Shown here in pieces: positions 48,111 to 59,317 of a DNA stretch of 64,000 bases. The notes beneath the pieces are model-generated. The model was not told where the DNA came from and searched no databases. It saw only the letters and a program-made list of their open reading frames with translations. The position numbers were made by a program, and so were the translations under genes. Numbering within the stretch: position 1 is the stretch's first letter; each line of letters opens with the position of its first letter. The stretch comes from Mycobacterium sp. WUMAC-067 (GTDB lineage Bacteria; Actinomycetota; Actinomycetes; Mycobacteriales; Mycobacteriaceae). Where the stretch lies: positions 1 through 64,000 of the forward strand of contig NZ_JAEKMI010000004.1 of the NCBI RefSeq assembly GCF_020217485.1, read 5' to 3'.

Positions 48111-48776
48111 CTACTGGGCCGGCGGCATCAGCACGGTGTCGATCATGTACACCGTCGCGTTGGCGGTGTGCACCCCTCCGCACACCAGACCGGCGTCGTT
48201 GACCTTGAGGCCATTGCCCTGGCCGGTCACGTTCACGGTGGCGCCCTGCAGGGTCGCGTGACTGCCGTCGATCTTGTTCGGGCTCGTCTGTCCCTGCACG
48301 ACGTGATAGGTCAGGATGCTCTTGAGCATCGGCGCGTCGGTCTTCAGCTTGTCCAGCGTCGCCGCGGGAAGTTTGTCGAAGGCGGCGTTGGTCGGCGCGA
48401 AGACCGTGTACTGGCCGTTGTTGAGGGTGTCGACGAGGTTCACGTCGGGGTTGAGCTTGCCCGACAGGGCCGACGTCAACGTGGTGAGCATCGGATTGTT
48501 CGACGCCGCGGTGGCGACCGGGTCCTGCGCCATCCCCGCCACCGAGCCCGGGCCGGTGGGGTTCTGCTTCGCGTAGTCCCCGCAACCCGGGCCGACCAGG
48601 TCAGCGGCGGGGTCGGCGGCGCCCGACGTTGTCGAAGGCGCGGTCATACTGCTGGTCATGCTGCTGGTTGTCGGCCCAGACGCCGACTTGTCACTGGAAC
48701 ATCCTGACAAGCCGACTAACAGTGCGGTCGCCGCCAGCCCCGTGGCCGCGACCGTCCTTGCGCGAGCGTTCGTCAT
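48111..48776 (-). CDS. mpt83: Fasciclin-domain lipoprotein, Mpt83-like
   Basis: A 221-aa lipoprotein. Signal peptide with lipobox LVGLSGC (Cys about residue 26), a Ser/Thr-rich linker, then a FAS1 domain almost identical in layout to Mpt70 ([53 protein letters not shown]). MPT83 of M. tuberculosis is a glycosylated surface lipoprotein and TLR2 ligand controlled by SigK. GGAG stands 9 nt before ATG 48776; ATG 48797 is less likely because it lies upstream of this site. First gene of the minus-strand part of the SigK island. Confidence 0.94.
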   Translation of the reverse strand: MTNARARTVAATGLAATALLVGLSGCSSDKSASGPTTSSMTSSMTAPSTTSGAADPAADLVGPGCGDYAKQNPTGPGSVAGMAQDPVATAASNNPMLTTLTSALSGKLNPDVNLVDTLNNGQYTVFAPTNAAFDKLPAATLDKLKTDAPMLKSILTYHVVQGQTSPNKIDGSHATLQGATVNVTGQGNGLKVNDAGLVCGGVHTANATVYMIDTVLMPPAQ

Positions 48777-48837
48777 TGCGTTCGACTCCTTCGTCATGGG
48801 CGGCCTTGTGCCGCCGTATTTCGGCCGGACCGCAGTT

Positions 48838-48864
48838 ATTCGGAAACGACGGGGCGGGGGACGG
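48838..48864 (-). promoter_or_regulatory. SigK-type promoter of mpt83
   Basis: Minus strand CCGTCC (48864-48859), 15 nt, CCGAAT (48843-48838). The leader to ATG 48776 would be about 55 nt. Confidence 0.65.
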
Positions 48865-48921
48865 AAATTGGGGCGCACAACAGGTGCGGGCCGCCCGGCG
48901 GCCGCGGTGCGATTTCTCGCA

Positions 48922-48948
48922 ACGTCCGCGGCCGGGGCGGCCCCGAAT
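48922..48948 (+). promoter_or_regulatory. SigK-type autoregulatory promoter of sigK
   Basis: Plus strand ACGTCC (48922-48927), 15 nt, CCGAAT (48943-48948), about 73 nt upstream of the sigK start when counted from the expected transcription start. Same spacing as the mpt83, dipZ and mpt70 sites, implying autoregulation. Confidence 0.65.
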
Positions 48949-49027
48949 ACCAGTTATGGAGGTCCTCGCAGCCGCTCGAACGGCGCGAGTGCGCGCGGCG
49001 CCGCGGGACTCGTTACGCTATCGCGCC

Positions 49028-49591
49028 ATGGGTAGTTCGGCGCGCGTCAGCGGCGAGCTCGATACGTTGCTGCGCCGGGTGGCCGACCGGGACACCGATG
49101 CGTTCGCGCAACTCTACGACCAAACCCGCGCCCGGGTCTTCGGGCTGGTGTTCCGGGTGCTTCGCGATCCCGGATACAGCGAGGAGACGACCCAGGAGAT
49201 CTACCTGCAGTTGTGGCGCAACGCCCGGGCCTACGATCCGGCGGCGGGGAGCGCGGTGGCGTGGATCCTGTCGCTGGCGCACCGGCGGGCCGTCGACCGG
49301 GTCCGTGCCGAACAAGCGGCGACGGATCGCGAATCACGCTACGGCGCCGCGGATGTCGAGCGCGACCGCGACGTCGTCGCCGACGCCGCGATGGCCCGCG
49401 ACGAGCGCGACCGGGTCGTCGAATGCCTGCAGGGGTTGACCGACGCCCAGCGTCAATGCGTCGAATTGGCCTACTACCAGGGCCTGACCTACGCTCAGGT
49501 TTCCGAGCGTCTTGCGCAGAACCCGTCGACGATCAAATCGCGGATGCGGGATGCCTTGCGCAAACTCCGTCGTTGTTTGGATGTGCCATGA
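49028..49591 (+). CDS. sigK: ECF sigma factor SigK
   Basis: A 187-aa group 4 sigma factor. Region 2 (FAQLYDQTRARVFGLVFRVLRD, EETTQEIYLQLWRNARAYDP, AVAWILSLAHRRAVDRVR) binds the -10; region 4 (LTDAQRQCVELAYYQGLTYAQVSERLAQNPSTIKSRMRDALRKLR) binds the -35. Length and sequence match M. tuberculosis SigK, which controls mpt70 and mpt83. It is followed by its anti-sigma gene with a 4-bp overlap. Unlike in M. tuberculosis, it lies next to its target genes. Confidence 0.94.
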   Translation: MGSSARVSGELDTLLRRVADRDTDAFAQLYDQTRARVFGLVFRVLRDPGYSEETTQEIYLQLWRNARAYDPAAGSAVAWILSLAHRRAVDRVRAEQAATDRESRYGAADVERDRDVVADAAMARDERDRVVECLQGLTDAQRQCVELAYYQGLTYAQVSERLAQNPSTIKSRMRDALRKLRRCLDVP

Positions 49592-50286
49592 CCGACCCAT
49601 CCGATTTCACCCTGCTCGAGCTGGCCGCGGCGTACGCGCTCGACGCCGTCTCCGACGCCGAACGCGCGGATATCGAGCGACGCGTCGCGGCCGCGCCGCC
49701 GTCGGTCGCCGAGGAATTTCACGCCGAAGTGCGGGCGGTTCGCGAGACGATGGCGGTCGTGTCGGCGCACACCGAACTGGATCCGCACCCGAGGCTGCGC
49801 GCCAAAGTGCTGGCGGCCGTCGAACCCCGTCGCTCCGGCCGGATACGTTGGCGCACAGCGGCATTGGCGGCCGCCGCGGCCGTGGTCGCCGCGGTGATCG
49901 CTACCGGCGTCACCGTGGCGCTCCGCCCGACGCCGACGACATCGACGGCGGAGGCCGTCTTCGCCGCGCCGGACGTCCACACCGCGACCGCCGAGCTGCC
50001 GGCCGGTGGCACCGCGACCGTGGTGTTCTCCCGGCAACGCAACGCGGCGGTGGTCGTGCTGAACAACGTCGCGCCGCCCCTGCCCGACAGCGTCTACGAG
50101 ATGTGGCTGATCGACCAGAACGGGCCGCGCCCGGCGGGCACCATGGGTGCCGACACCGTCAAGCCGTCCACCACCGCCATCGTGCCCAACCTGGGGCACA
50201 GCACCGTGCTCGCGGTGACGGCCGAACCGGGGCAGGGCTCCGCCCAACCCACGACCACACCGTTTCTCAAACTCCCGTTGAGCTGA
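49588..50286 (+). CDS. rskA: Anti-sigma-K factor RskA
   Basis: A 232-aa membrane anti-sigma factor that holds SigK inactive until cleaved by intramembrane proteolysis. The N-terminal ZAS-like cytoplasmic domain (LLELAAAYALDAVSDAERADIERRV, then FHAEVRAVRETMA) is followed by one membrane helix (about residues 88-110, ALAAAAAVVAAVIATGVTVAL) and an extracytoplasmic domain with NAAVVVLNNVAPPLPDSVYEMWLI. Same length as the M. tuberculosis protein. Its last 20 bp overlap the 3' end of the convergent DUF402 gene. Confidence 0.93.
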   Translation: MTDPSDFTLLELAAAYALDAVSDAERADIERRVAAAPPSVAEEFHAEVRAVRETMAVVSAHTELDPHPRLRAKVLAAVEPRRSGRIRWRTAALAAAAAVVAAVIATGVTVALRPTPTTSTAEAVFAAPDVHTATAELPAGGTATVVFSRQRNAAVVVLNNVAPPLPDSVYEMWLIDQNGPRPAGTMGADTVKPSTTAIVPNLGHSTVLAVTAEPGQGSAQPTTTPFLKLPLS

Positions 50287-50782
50287 GCCAGGTCAGTTCC
50301 ATGCCGCCGCCGGCCAGCCACCGCGACAGGTCATAGCCGTTGCGGGCCAATCCATCCACCGCGGCCACGGCGCGTTGCACCGCCAGCTCCGCGACCTCGG
50401 GGGTCAGCAGGCCGTGGCGCACCGCGTCGAGCAACTCGTCGACATCGGCCAGTTCCGCGCGGGCACCGGTGCGGACCTCGATGTCGAGGTAATGATCCTC
50501 GGAGCGCCATACCTCGGGGCCCGGCGTGTATTCGCCCACATCCAGGTAGTAGTCGTGGTCGCGTTCATGGCCGGGATTGAAGTGAAAGACCGTGGCGCGC
50601 AAGCCCAAGGACGGCAGCAGCCACGACTCGAGGTAGTGGAACTGGGCGCGGCCGGGGGTGGGACGCGCGACGTAGAGACCCCACGGGCGCACCGCATACT
50701 CGTCCACGGCCCGCACAATGCCCTTGGGATCGGTGTTGGTGCGGCCCGCTAGGTCGAACGTTTCGTGTTTCGGTGGATGAAT
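50267..50782 (-). CDS. DUF402 protein, start codon apparently ATT
   Basis: A 171-aa DUF402 protein (RPWGLYVARPTPGRAQFHYLESWLLPSLGLRA, VFHFNPGHERDHDYYLDVGEYT, DVDELLDAVRHGLLTPE), the FomD-like fold that binds metals and often hydrolyses nucleoside diphosphates. Homologues begin at the HPPKHETFDL segment. Exactly there a perfect AGGAGG (50797-50792) is followed by 9 nt and the codon ATT (50782). An in-frame GTG at 50809 overlaps the -10-like TAGGGT and has no ribosome site, so ATT is the better start. The gene faces rskA and begins 29 nt after the FHA-ABC transporter gene on the same strand. Confidence 0.82.
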   Translation of the reverse strand: MHPPKHETFDLAGRTNTDPKGIVRAVDEYAVRPWGLYVARPTPGRAQFHYLESWLLPSLGLRATVFHFNPGHERDHDYYLDVGEYTPGPEVWRSEDHYLDIEVRTGARAELADVDELLDAVRHGLLTPEVAELAVQRAVAAVDGLARNGYDLSRWLAGGGMELTWLSSTGV

Positions 50783-50810
50783 GTCGCTTTTCCTCCTGAA
50801 TGATGTCACC

Positions 50811-53315
50811 CTACCGGCGCAACCGGATCTTCCACCGCACAAAGCCGGCATACAGCAGCGACAGCGCGGCCAGCATGCCCATGTCGAGCAGCCAGCTCTT
50901 CGGCGTGTGCTGCCAGAACCTGTCCTGCGACAGCAGCGAATCGGGCACCAGGTGCCGCAGGTCGACCGTCGACGAGGCGGCGGCGTAGCCCCAGCGCGCC
51001 GGCATCGCCCAGGACAGCTGGTTCAGGCCGAGCCGGCCGGTCACGGGCACCATGCCGCCGCACAGCACCAGCTGCGCCATCACGGTCACCACGAACAGCG
51101 GCATGATCTGCTCGCTGGAGCGCACCAGCGACGAGATGGCCAGTCCCAGGATGGCCGACGCGACGCACGTCGCGGCGACGGTGGCAAACAGTTCGACGGT
51201 GGCCCCGAGCGTGGAGTGGCCGAACAGAACCGCGCCGCGCGTGGGTGCGCCCTTGCCGGCCACCACGATTGCCGTGACGATCGCCGACTGCAGGATGGCG
51301 AACGCGCAGAACACCGCGCTCTTGGCGAGCAGGTAGGCGGTGGTCGACAGGCCGACAGCCTGCTCCCGCTGGAAGATGGCCCGTTCGCCGACCAGGTCGC
51401 GAATCGTCAAGGCGGTGCCCATGAATGCCGCGGCCGGCATCAACAGGGCAAGTATCTGTGCGGCCTCGTCGGGCGTTCCCGCGTTCGGCCCGGGCGCACG
51501 AAATCCGTTGCTGCCCGGGACGGTCAATGACAGCGAACCCAGGATGAACGGCAGGAGCGCCAGGAAGACGAAGTAGGCGCGGTCGGCGACGACGAGGCGA
51601 AATTGCCGTCGGGCGATGGTCGAGATCTGGCGTCGCACGCTGGTGTGCACCGGCTCGCCGAGGCCGCTGGGCTCATCGGCCTTGTCCGGCACGCGCTTTT
51701 GGGCCTCGCTCCGTTCTACAAAGCGACGGTTCGCCTCGTCCGGGTCGGCGCCGACCTGGGTGAAGATCTTGGCCCAGTTGGTGGTCCCCATCGCGTCGCC
51801 GATCTGCTCGGGCGAGCCGCGGTAGGCCGTCTTGCCGCCGGGGGCCATCAGCAACACCTGGTCGCAGACGTCCAGGTAGGACAGCGAGTGCGTGACCACC
51901 AGCACGACGCGACCGGCGTCGGCCAACTGGCGCAGCATTGTCATGACCTGCAGGTCGAGCGCGGGGTCCAGGCCCGAGGTGGGCTCGTCGAGGATCAGCA
52001 GTGACGGCCCGGTCAGCAGCTCGAGCGCCACCGACGCGCGTTTGCGTTGCCCGCCGGAGAGCTTGTCGACGCGGGTGTCGGCGTGCTTGGTCAGGTCGAG
52101 CTCCTCGAGCACCTGGGCGACGACCTTGGCGCGGTCCGCTTTGCCCGTGTCGGGCGGCAGCCGCAGCTCGGCGGCGTAGCCCAGCGCCTGGTTGACGGTC
52201 AGCTGGCGATGCACCACGTCGTCCTGGGGCACCATGCCGATCCTGCTGCGCAGGGACGCGTACTCGGCGTGAATGTTGTGTCCCTCGAACGTAACTGAGC
52301 CCCAGCTCGGGGTGGTGTAGCCGGCGATGAGCCTGGCCAAGGTGCTCTTTCCGGCGCCCGACCCGCCGATCACGGCGGTCAGTGTTCCGGGACGGGCGAT
52401 CAGCGAGATGTCGTCGAGCAGTTGTTTTCCGTTGTCCACGACGTACTTGACGTTGCGCACCTCGAGACCGCCGCTGCGCGTCGCGGCCTCGCTGCGTGGG
52501 GTGAGCGTGCCGGCGCGGAAGACCAGGTCGACGTTGCCGATGGTGACGACGTCGTCCTCGGACAGGATCGCCGACCCGACCCGGGTGCCGTTGACGAACG
52601 TGCCGTTGACGCTGTTGTCCCGGATCTCGGTGCCCAGCGGCGTGGGGACCAAGGTCGCGTGCTGACGCGACGCCAACACGTCGGGGACGACGATGTCGTT
52701 TTCGGGGGCACGCCCGATGGTCATGGCGCCGGTCGTGCCCGCGGCGGACGACGCGCGCGGGGAGAGCAATCTCACAAAACGCGTCGCCAGGTTCGACACG
52801 TCGGCCGTCTTGGCGTCGATCACCGTGAATTCCGTTGCGGGTGAAACGGAGTGGACGACGGTCGGCGGCTCGGGTGGACCGCCCCGGCCCGCCGGCGGCC
52901 GATGCGGCACGTTCTGTTGCGCGCCCGGCGCGGACCACGCCAGTGTCGGCGGGCCGGAATCGTGGCGGGGCCGGGTGCGGGCCGGGCGGCCGGCGTGGCC
53001 CTGGCGGGGCCCGATCGCGAAGGTCAGGTGCGGGCCCCGCGGGTTCCCGACGTGGATGCTCTGGCCGTCGTGGATGTCGATGACCGGCATCCGGTAACCG
53101 TTGAGATAGGTCCCGTTCAGGGAGCCGTTATCGATTGCCAGCCAGCGGCCTTGGTCGAAACGCAGGATCAGATGCGCGCGCGAGATTCGCGGATCGGCGA
53201 TCCGCACGTCGGCCTGCACGTCGCGTCCGACGACCACTTCGTGTCCGGCCGCGAAGGATCGTTGGGACCCGTCGTGCCGAATCGTCAGGAGGGGCGGGGC
53301 GGGTCGAGTCACCAC
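50811..53315 (-). CDS. FHA-FHA-ABC exporter (Rv1747-like)
   Basis: An 834-aa membrane transporter. Two FHA phosphothreonine-binding domains (about residues 8-100, with GRDVQADVRIADPRISRAHL and GSLNGTYLNG; and 196-270, with GRAPENDIVVPDVLASRQHA and NSVNGTFVNG) precede an ATPase (Walker A IGGSGAGKST, signature LSGGQRKRASVALEL, Walker B LLILDEPTSGLDP) and six C-terminal membrane helices of the ABC-2/ABCG type. M. tuberculosis Rv1747 is phosphorylated by PknF on linker threonines; the linker here keeps a PPTVVHSV site near residue 152. A receptor kinase gene is divergent 152 bp away. It may export lipid or cell-envelope precursors. Confidence 0.93.
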   Translation of the reverse strand: MVTRPAPPLLTIRHDGSQRSFAAGHEVVVGRDVQADVRIADPRISRAHLILRFDQGRWLAIDNGSLNGTYLNGYRMPVIDIHDGQSIHVGNPRGPHLTFAIGPRQGHAGRPARTRPRHDSGPPTLAWSAPGAQQNVPHRPPAGRGGPPEPPTVVHSVSPATEFTVIDAKTADVSNLATRFVRLLSPRASSAAGTTGAMTIGRAPENDIVVPDVLASRQHATLVPTPLGTEIRDNSVNGTFVNGTRVGSAILSEDDVVTIGNVDLVFRAGTLTPRSEAATRSGGLEVRNVKYVVDNGKQLLDDISLIARPGTLTAVIGGSGAGKSTLARLIAGYTTPSWGSVTFEGHNIHAEYASLRSRIGMVPQDDVVHRQLTVNQALGYAAELRLPPDTGKADRAKVVAQVLEELDLTKHADTRVDKLSGGQRKRASVALELLTGPSLLILDEPTSGLDPALDLQVMTMLRQLADAGRVVLVVTHSLSYLDVCDQVLLMAPGGKTAYRGSPEQIGDAMGTTNWAKIFTQVGADPDEANRRFVERSEAQKRVPDKADEPSGLGEPVHTSVRRQISTIARRQFRLVVADRAYFVFLALLPFILGSLSLTVPGSNGFRAPGPNAGTPDEAAQILALLMPAAAFMGTALTIRDLVGERAIFQREQAVGLSTTAYLLAKSAVFCAFAILQSAIVTAIVVAGKGAPTRGAVLFGHSTLGATVELFATVAATCVASAILGLAISSLVRSSEQIMPLFVVTVMAQLVLCGGMVPVTGRLGLNQLSWAMPARWGYAAASSTVDLRHLVPDSLLSQDRFWQHTPKSWLLDMGMLAALSLLYAGFVRWKIRLRR

Positions 53316-53467
53316 TCAAGTATCGGGCCGCGCCGGCCATGCTTCGATGAGATCCGGCTGTGACTTCCCTTTGTTTCGGCTCGGCGATTCATAGCGCTTT
53401 CATAGTCGGCTGAGTCGAATCGCCCACTGGCGTGCGGCATTATTCGAACGAGGGGGCCAAGCGATTA

Positions 53468-55531
53468 ATGGATGAGCACAAGCGAACGACCCGGCGCATC
53501 GGCACCGGGCGACGACTGCTGGGCAACCCGCGCCAGGCCCGTGAGGCCCTGCGCGCGGGTTTTCACTCGCTGCCCGCCATGCCGATCGGGCAGCTGTTTC
53601 GCCGGATACCACCGGTAAGTTCCGCGCCGAACGCGGAACCCGAAGCGGCACAACCGCGCAGCGAGTCCAGTGCGCCGCGTCTTGCGGTGGGAAACGGCGC
53701 GTCCTTCGCCGGCTACACGATCTTGCGGCAGCTGGGCGCCGGCGGTATGGCCGAGGTCTACCTGGCGTTGCATCCCCGGCTGCCGCGCCGCGACGTGATC
53801 AAAGTTCTCGCCGAGGCGGTGACGGCCGATCCCGAGTTCCGCGAAAGGTTCAACCGGGAAGCCGATCTCGCGGCGACGCTGTGGCATCCGCACATCGTCG
53901 GCGTCCACGACCGCGGCGCATTCAACGGGCATCTGTGGATTTCGATGGACTATGTCGAGGGCACCGATGCGTCGCGGTTGGTCAAAGAGGGCCACCCCGA
54001 AGGCATGCCGATCCACGAGGTGGGCGCCATCGTGCACGCGGTCGCGGGCGCGCTGGACTACGCGCATGACCGTGGCCTGCTGCACCGCGACGTCAAGCCC
54101 GCCAACATCCTGCTCACCCATCCCGAAGACGGGGAGCGCCGAATCCTGTTGGCGGACTTCGGTGTCGCACGTCACCTGGGTGACGTGAGCGGCATCACCG
54201 AGACCAATGTCGCGGTGGGAACGGTGGCCTACGCGGCACCCGAGCAGCTTGCGGGTGCGCCTATCGACGGGCGGGCCGACCAATATGCTTTGGCGGCAAC
54301 GGCTTTCCACCTGCTCACCGGTGCCCCGCCGTTCCAGCATTCCAACCCGATCGCGGTGATCAGCCAGCACCTGCACGAGGCCCCTCCTCGGCTCAGCGAT
54401 TTTCGGCCGGATCTGGCGGGGCTCGACGAGGTGTTCTCGAAGGCGCTGGCCAAACGGCCCGAGGACAGGTTCGCGCGGTGCCGCGAGTTCGCGACCGCCG
54501 TCAGCGAGCAGTTCTCCGAAGCGGGCCGCCGCCCGCCGCGCGCCGTTCCGTTGACACCGCACCGCCGGCGCGGGCCCGGTGGCGCCCTGGCGGCTTTGAA
54601 CCACCGCTTTTCGTCGAAAACCCGGTGGGCCGCGGCGCTGGTGTGCGCGGTGCTCGTGGCCGTCGCGGCGACCTGGTCGATCCTGTACTCCGTCGAGCCC
54701 GCCGCGCCGCCGCCCCACCCCACGCTCGCGTCCAAACCGTCGGTCCCCGTTGCGAGTGCCGCGCCTACCGCGGGGGGACCGGCGCTGAATGGGACGTACC
54801 GGCTGGACTACGACCAGACCAAGCGGACCACCAACGGCATCGGCATCCGCCACCGCGGGGCCACCACCGACTGGTGGGCGTTCCGGTCGGCCTGTACGAC
54901 CAACGGATGCGCGGCGACCGGGACCCAGCTCGACGATGCCACGCACCAACTGGCCAGCACCGCCGGCGGCGGCCAGGCCGACACCCTGCGCTACGTGGGT
55001 GGCTACTGGCAAGGGGCGCCCGAGCCGTTGCGGGTGGGCTGCGCCCAGCCGAACGGACGGGTCCCGGCCACCCAGCAGGAGACCGTCGCGTGGTCGCTGG
55101 CGCCGCAGGCCGACGGCACGCTGCGGGGCACGGAGACCGAGACCGTGCTCAGCGACGAGTGCGGCGCTCAGGGGGCGGTGGTCCGGGTGCCCGTGGTGGC
55201 CACCCGGGCGGGCGCCGCGCCGGCCGGGGTGGCGTTGGGCGACCCCACCCAGGTCATCAACACCTCGGCCACCGCGGCCGCCCCGGCGCCGCCCGTGCTC
55301 GGCGGGTTGTGCGCCGACGTCGGCAAGGTCGCCTACGACCCGACCAACAACGAGCAGATCGTGTGCGAGGGCAGCAGCTGGGCCAAGGCGCCCATCACGA
55401 TGGGCGTGCACGCGGCCGGCAGCTCGTGCGACCGGCCGGGCACCTCGGTGTTCGCCATGAGCACCTCCAGCGACGGCTACCTGTTGCAATGCGATCCGGT
55501 CACCCGGACGTGGACGCGTCCCGCGGGATAG
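53468..55531 (+). CDS. Receptor-like Ser/Thr protein kinase (PknF-type partner of the FHA transporter)
   Basis: A 687-aa transmembrane kinase. An unusual N-terminal extension of about 80 residues precedes the kinase domain: Gly loop [10 protein letters not shown] (89-98), Lys in DVIKVL (112), [10 protein letters not shown] (about 206), DFG (about 230) and [13 protein letters not shown]. After a basic juxtamembrane stretch comes one membrane helix (about 386-410) and an extracellular domain of about 270 residues with several Cys ([40 protein letters not shown]). Divergence from an FHA-ABC transporter mirrors the pknF-Rv1747 pair, which in M. tuberculosis is co-directional. The start could be earlier (53432). 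Confidence 0.9.
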   Translation: MDEHKRTTRRIGTGRRLLGNPRQAREALRAGFHSLPAMPIGQLFRRIPPVSSAPNAEPEAAQPRSESSAPRLAVGNGASFAGYTILRQLGAGGMAEVYLALHPRLPRRDVIKVLAEAVTADPEFRERFNREADLAATLWHPHIVGVHDRGAFNGHLWISMDYVEGTDASRLVKEGHPEGMPIHEVGAIVHAVAGALDYAHDRGLLHRDVKPANILLTHPEDGERRILLADFGVARHLGDVSGITETNVAVGTVAYAAPEQLAGAPIDGRADQYALAATAFHLLTGAPPFQHSNPIAVISQHLHEAPPRLSDFRPDLAGLDEVFSKALAKRPEDRFARCREFATAVSEQFSEAGRRPPRAVPLTPHRRRGPGGALAALNHRFSSKTRWAAALVCAVLVAVAATWSILYSVEPAAPPPHPTLASKPSVPVASAAPTAGGPALNGTYRLDYDQTKRTTNGIGIRHRGATTDWWAFRSACTTNGCAATGTQLDDATHQLASTAGGGQADTLRYVGGYWQGAPEPLRVGCAQPNGRVPATQQETVAWSLAPQADGTLRGTETETVLSDECGAQGAVVRVPVVATRAGAAPAGVALGDPTQVINTSATAAAPAPPVLGGLCADVGKVAYDPTNNEQIVCEGSSWAKAPITMGVHAAGSSCDRPGTSVFAMSTSSDGYLLQCDPVTRTWTRPAG

Positions 55532-55657
55532 CCGGGGACGGCCGCGCGGCGCGGTGTGGACACGACCGGCCGCGGGCGATGGCCACCCCTATGAGCGCGC
55601 CGGCTCGTAAAGACCAGCTCCAACGCACTTGTCGGTGAGCGCCTCTACCCTGGTGGC

Positions 55658-57829
<2,172 letters not shown>

Positions 57830-57886
57830 GTTTGCTGGCAACCGATCTCCGGCCGGTATCCCCGCCGCACCCCATACGGTAGAGGG

Positions 57887-59305
57887 GTGACCGACGCGGC
57901 GACTATCACCGGCGGCTGGCGAGAGCTGCTGGGCGCCAGGTATCTGAGGACGTCAATCCTGTTGGCCGGCGGGGTAGCGCTTTACGCCACCAACGAGTTC
58001 CTGACCACCAGCTTGTTGCCCAACACCATCGCCGAGATCGGCGGAAGTCGGCTCTACGCGTGGGTGACGACGCTGTACCTGGTCGGGTCGGTGGTCGCGG
58101 CGACGATGGTCAATCCGATGCTGCTGCGCGTCGGGGCGCGGTCGTCGTATTTGTTCGGACTCGCCGTGTTCGGCATCGCCAGCCTGGTTTGCGCCGCCGC
58201 GCCCACCATGCATGTTTTGATTGCTGGACGGGCGATGCAGGGGGTGGCCGGGGGGCTGCTGGCCGGCCTGGGCTATGCGGTGATCAACTCCGCGCTGCCC
58301 CGCTGGCTGTGGACGCGGGGCTCCGCGCTGGTGTCGGCGATGTGGGGCGTGGCGACCGTGGTGGGCCCGACGACGGGCGGCCTGTTCGCGCAGCTCGGCA
58401 TCTGGCGGTGGGCCTTTGTCGCGATGGCCGTACTGACCGTCCTGATGGCGATGCTGGTGCCCGTCGCGCTGGCCCGCGTCGACCCGACGAACGGCATCCC
58501 GCGGATGAAGGTGCCCGTGTGGTCGCTCCTGATCATCGGTGTGGCCGCACTGGCCGTCAGCGCCGCGCAGATTCCGCGCAACACCGTCGCGACGTACGGG
58601 CTGCTCGCGGCCGGCATCCTGCTTGTCGTCCTGTTCGTGATCGTCGACTGGCGCATGCACGCGGCCATTTTGCCGCCCAGCGTATTCTCTCCCGGGCCGT
58701 TGAAGTGGATCTATCTCACCATGGGCGTCCTGATGGGCGCGGCGATGGTGAACACGTACGTGCCGCTGTTCGGGCAGCGGTTGGCCCATCTGACGCCGAT
58801 CGCGGCCGGATTCCTGGGTGCCGCGCTCGCCCTCGGGTGGACGGTCAGCGAAATCGTCAGCGCCTCGCTGGAAAACCCCCGAACGATCGGGCGGGTGGTC
58901 ATGGTGGCGCCGCTGGTGGCGGCGTCCGGCCTGGCGCTGGGGGCCGTGGCCCGGCACGGCGACGGATCCGCCTGGACCGCCGCGCTGTGGGCGGTGGCCC
59001 TGCTGGTCGCCGGCGTCGGGATCGGGATGGCCTGGCCGCACCTGTCGGCCCGCGCGATGGCCAGCGTCGACGATCCCGCGGAGGGCGGCGCCGCCTCGGC
59101 GGCGATCAACACCGTCCAGCTGACCTCCGCGGCGATCGGCGCCGGGCTGGCCGGCGTCGTCGTCAACACCGCCACCGGCGGCGAGGCGATGGCGGCCCAC
59201 CTGCTGTTTACGGTCTTCACCGCGTTGAGCGCTGCCGGTGTGGCGGTGTCGTACGCCGCGACCCGCGCCACGCGCCAGGCGCGGCCGGTCGTCAGCGTGG
59301 GCTGA
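57887..59305 (+). CDS. Major facilitator superfamily efflux protein (Rv1634-like)
   Basis: A 472-aa transporter with about fourteen hydrophobic segments, in the drug:H+ antiporter group. N-terminal ALYATNEFLTTSLLPNTIAEIGG, the YLVGSVVAATMVNPMLLRVGARSSYLFG loop, GRAMQGVAGGLLAGLGYAVIN and VVGPTTGGLFAQLGIWRWAF (motif C region) are typical. It follows uvrB by 57 nt on the same strand, as in M. tuberculosis. The substrate cannot be read from sequence. GTG start at 57887. Confidence 0.88.
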   Translation: MTDAATITGGWRELLGARYLRTSILLAGGVALYATNEFLTTSLLPNTIAEIGGSRLYAWVTTLYLVGSVVAATMVNPMLLRVGARSSYLFGLAVFGIASLVCAAAPTMHVLIAGRAMQGVAGGLLAGLGYAVINSALPRWLWTRGSALVSAMWGVATVVGPTTGGLFAQLGIWRWAFVAMAVLTVLMAMLVPVALARVDPTNGIPRMKVPVWSLLIIGVAALAVSAAQIPRNTVATYGLLAAGILLVVLFVIVDWRMHAAILPPSVFSPGPLKWIYLTMGVLMGAAMVNTYVPLFGQRLAHLTPIAAGFLGAALALGWTVSEIVSASLENPRTIGRVVMVAPLVAASGLALGAVARHGDGSAWTAALWAVALLVAGVGIGMAWPHLSARAMASVDDPAEGGAASAAINTVQLTSAAIGAGLAGVVVNTATGGEAMAAHLLFTVFTALSAAGVAVSYAATRATRQARPVVSVG

Positions 59306-59317
59306 GCCGGTCGGCGA

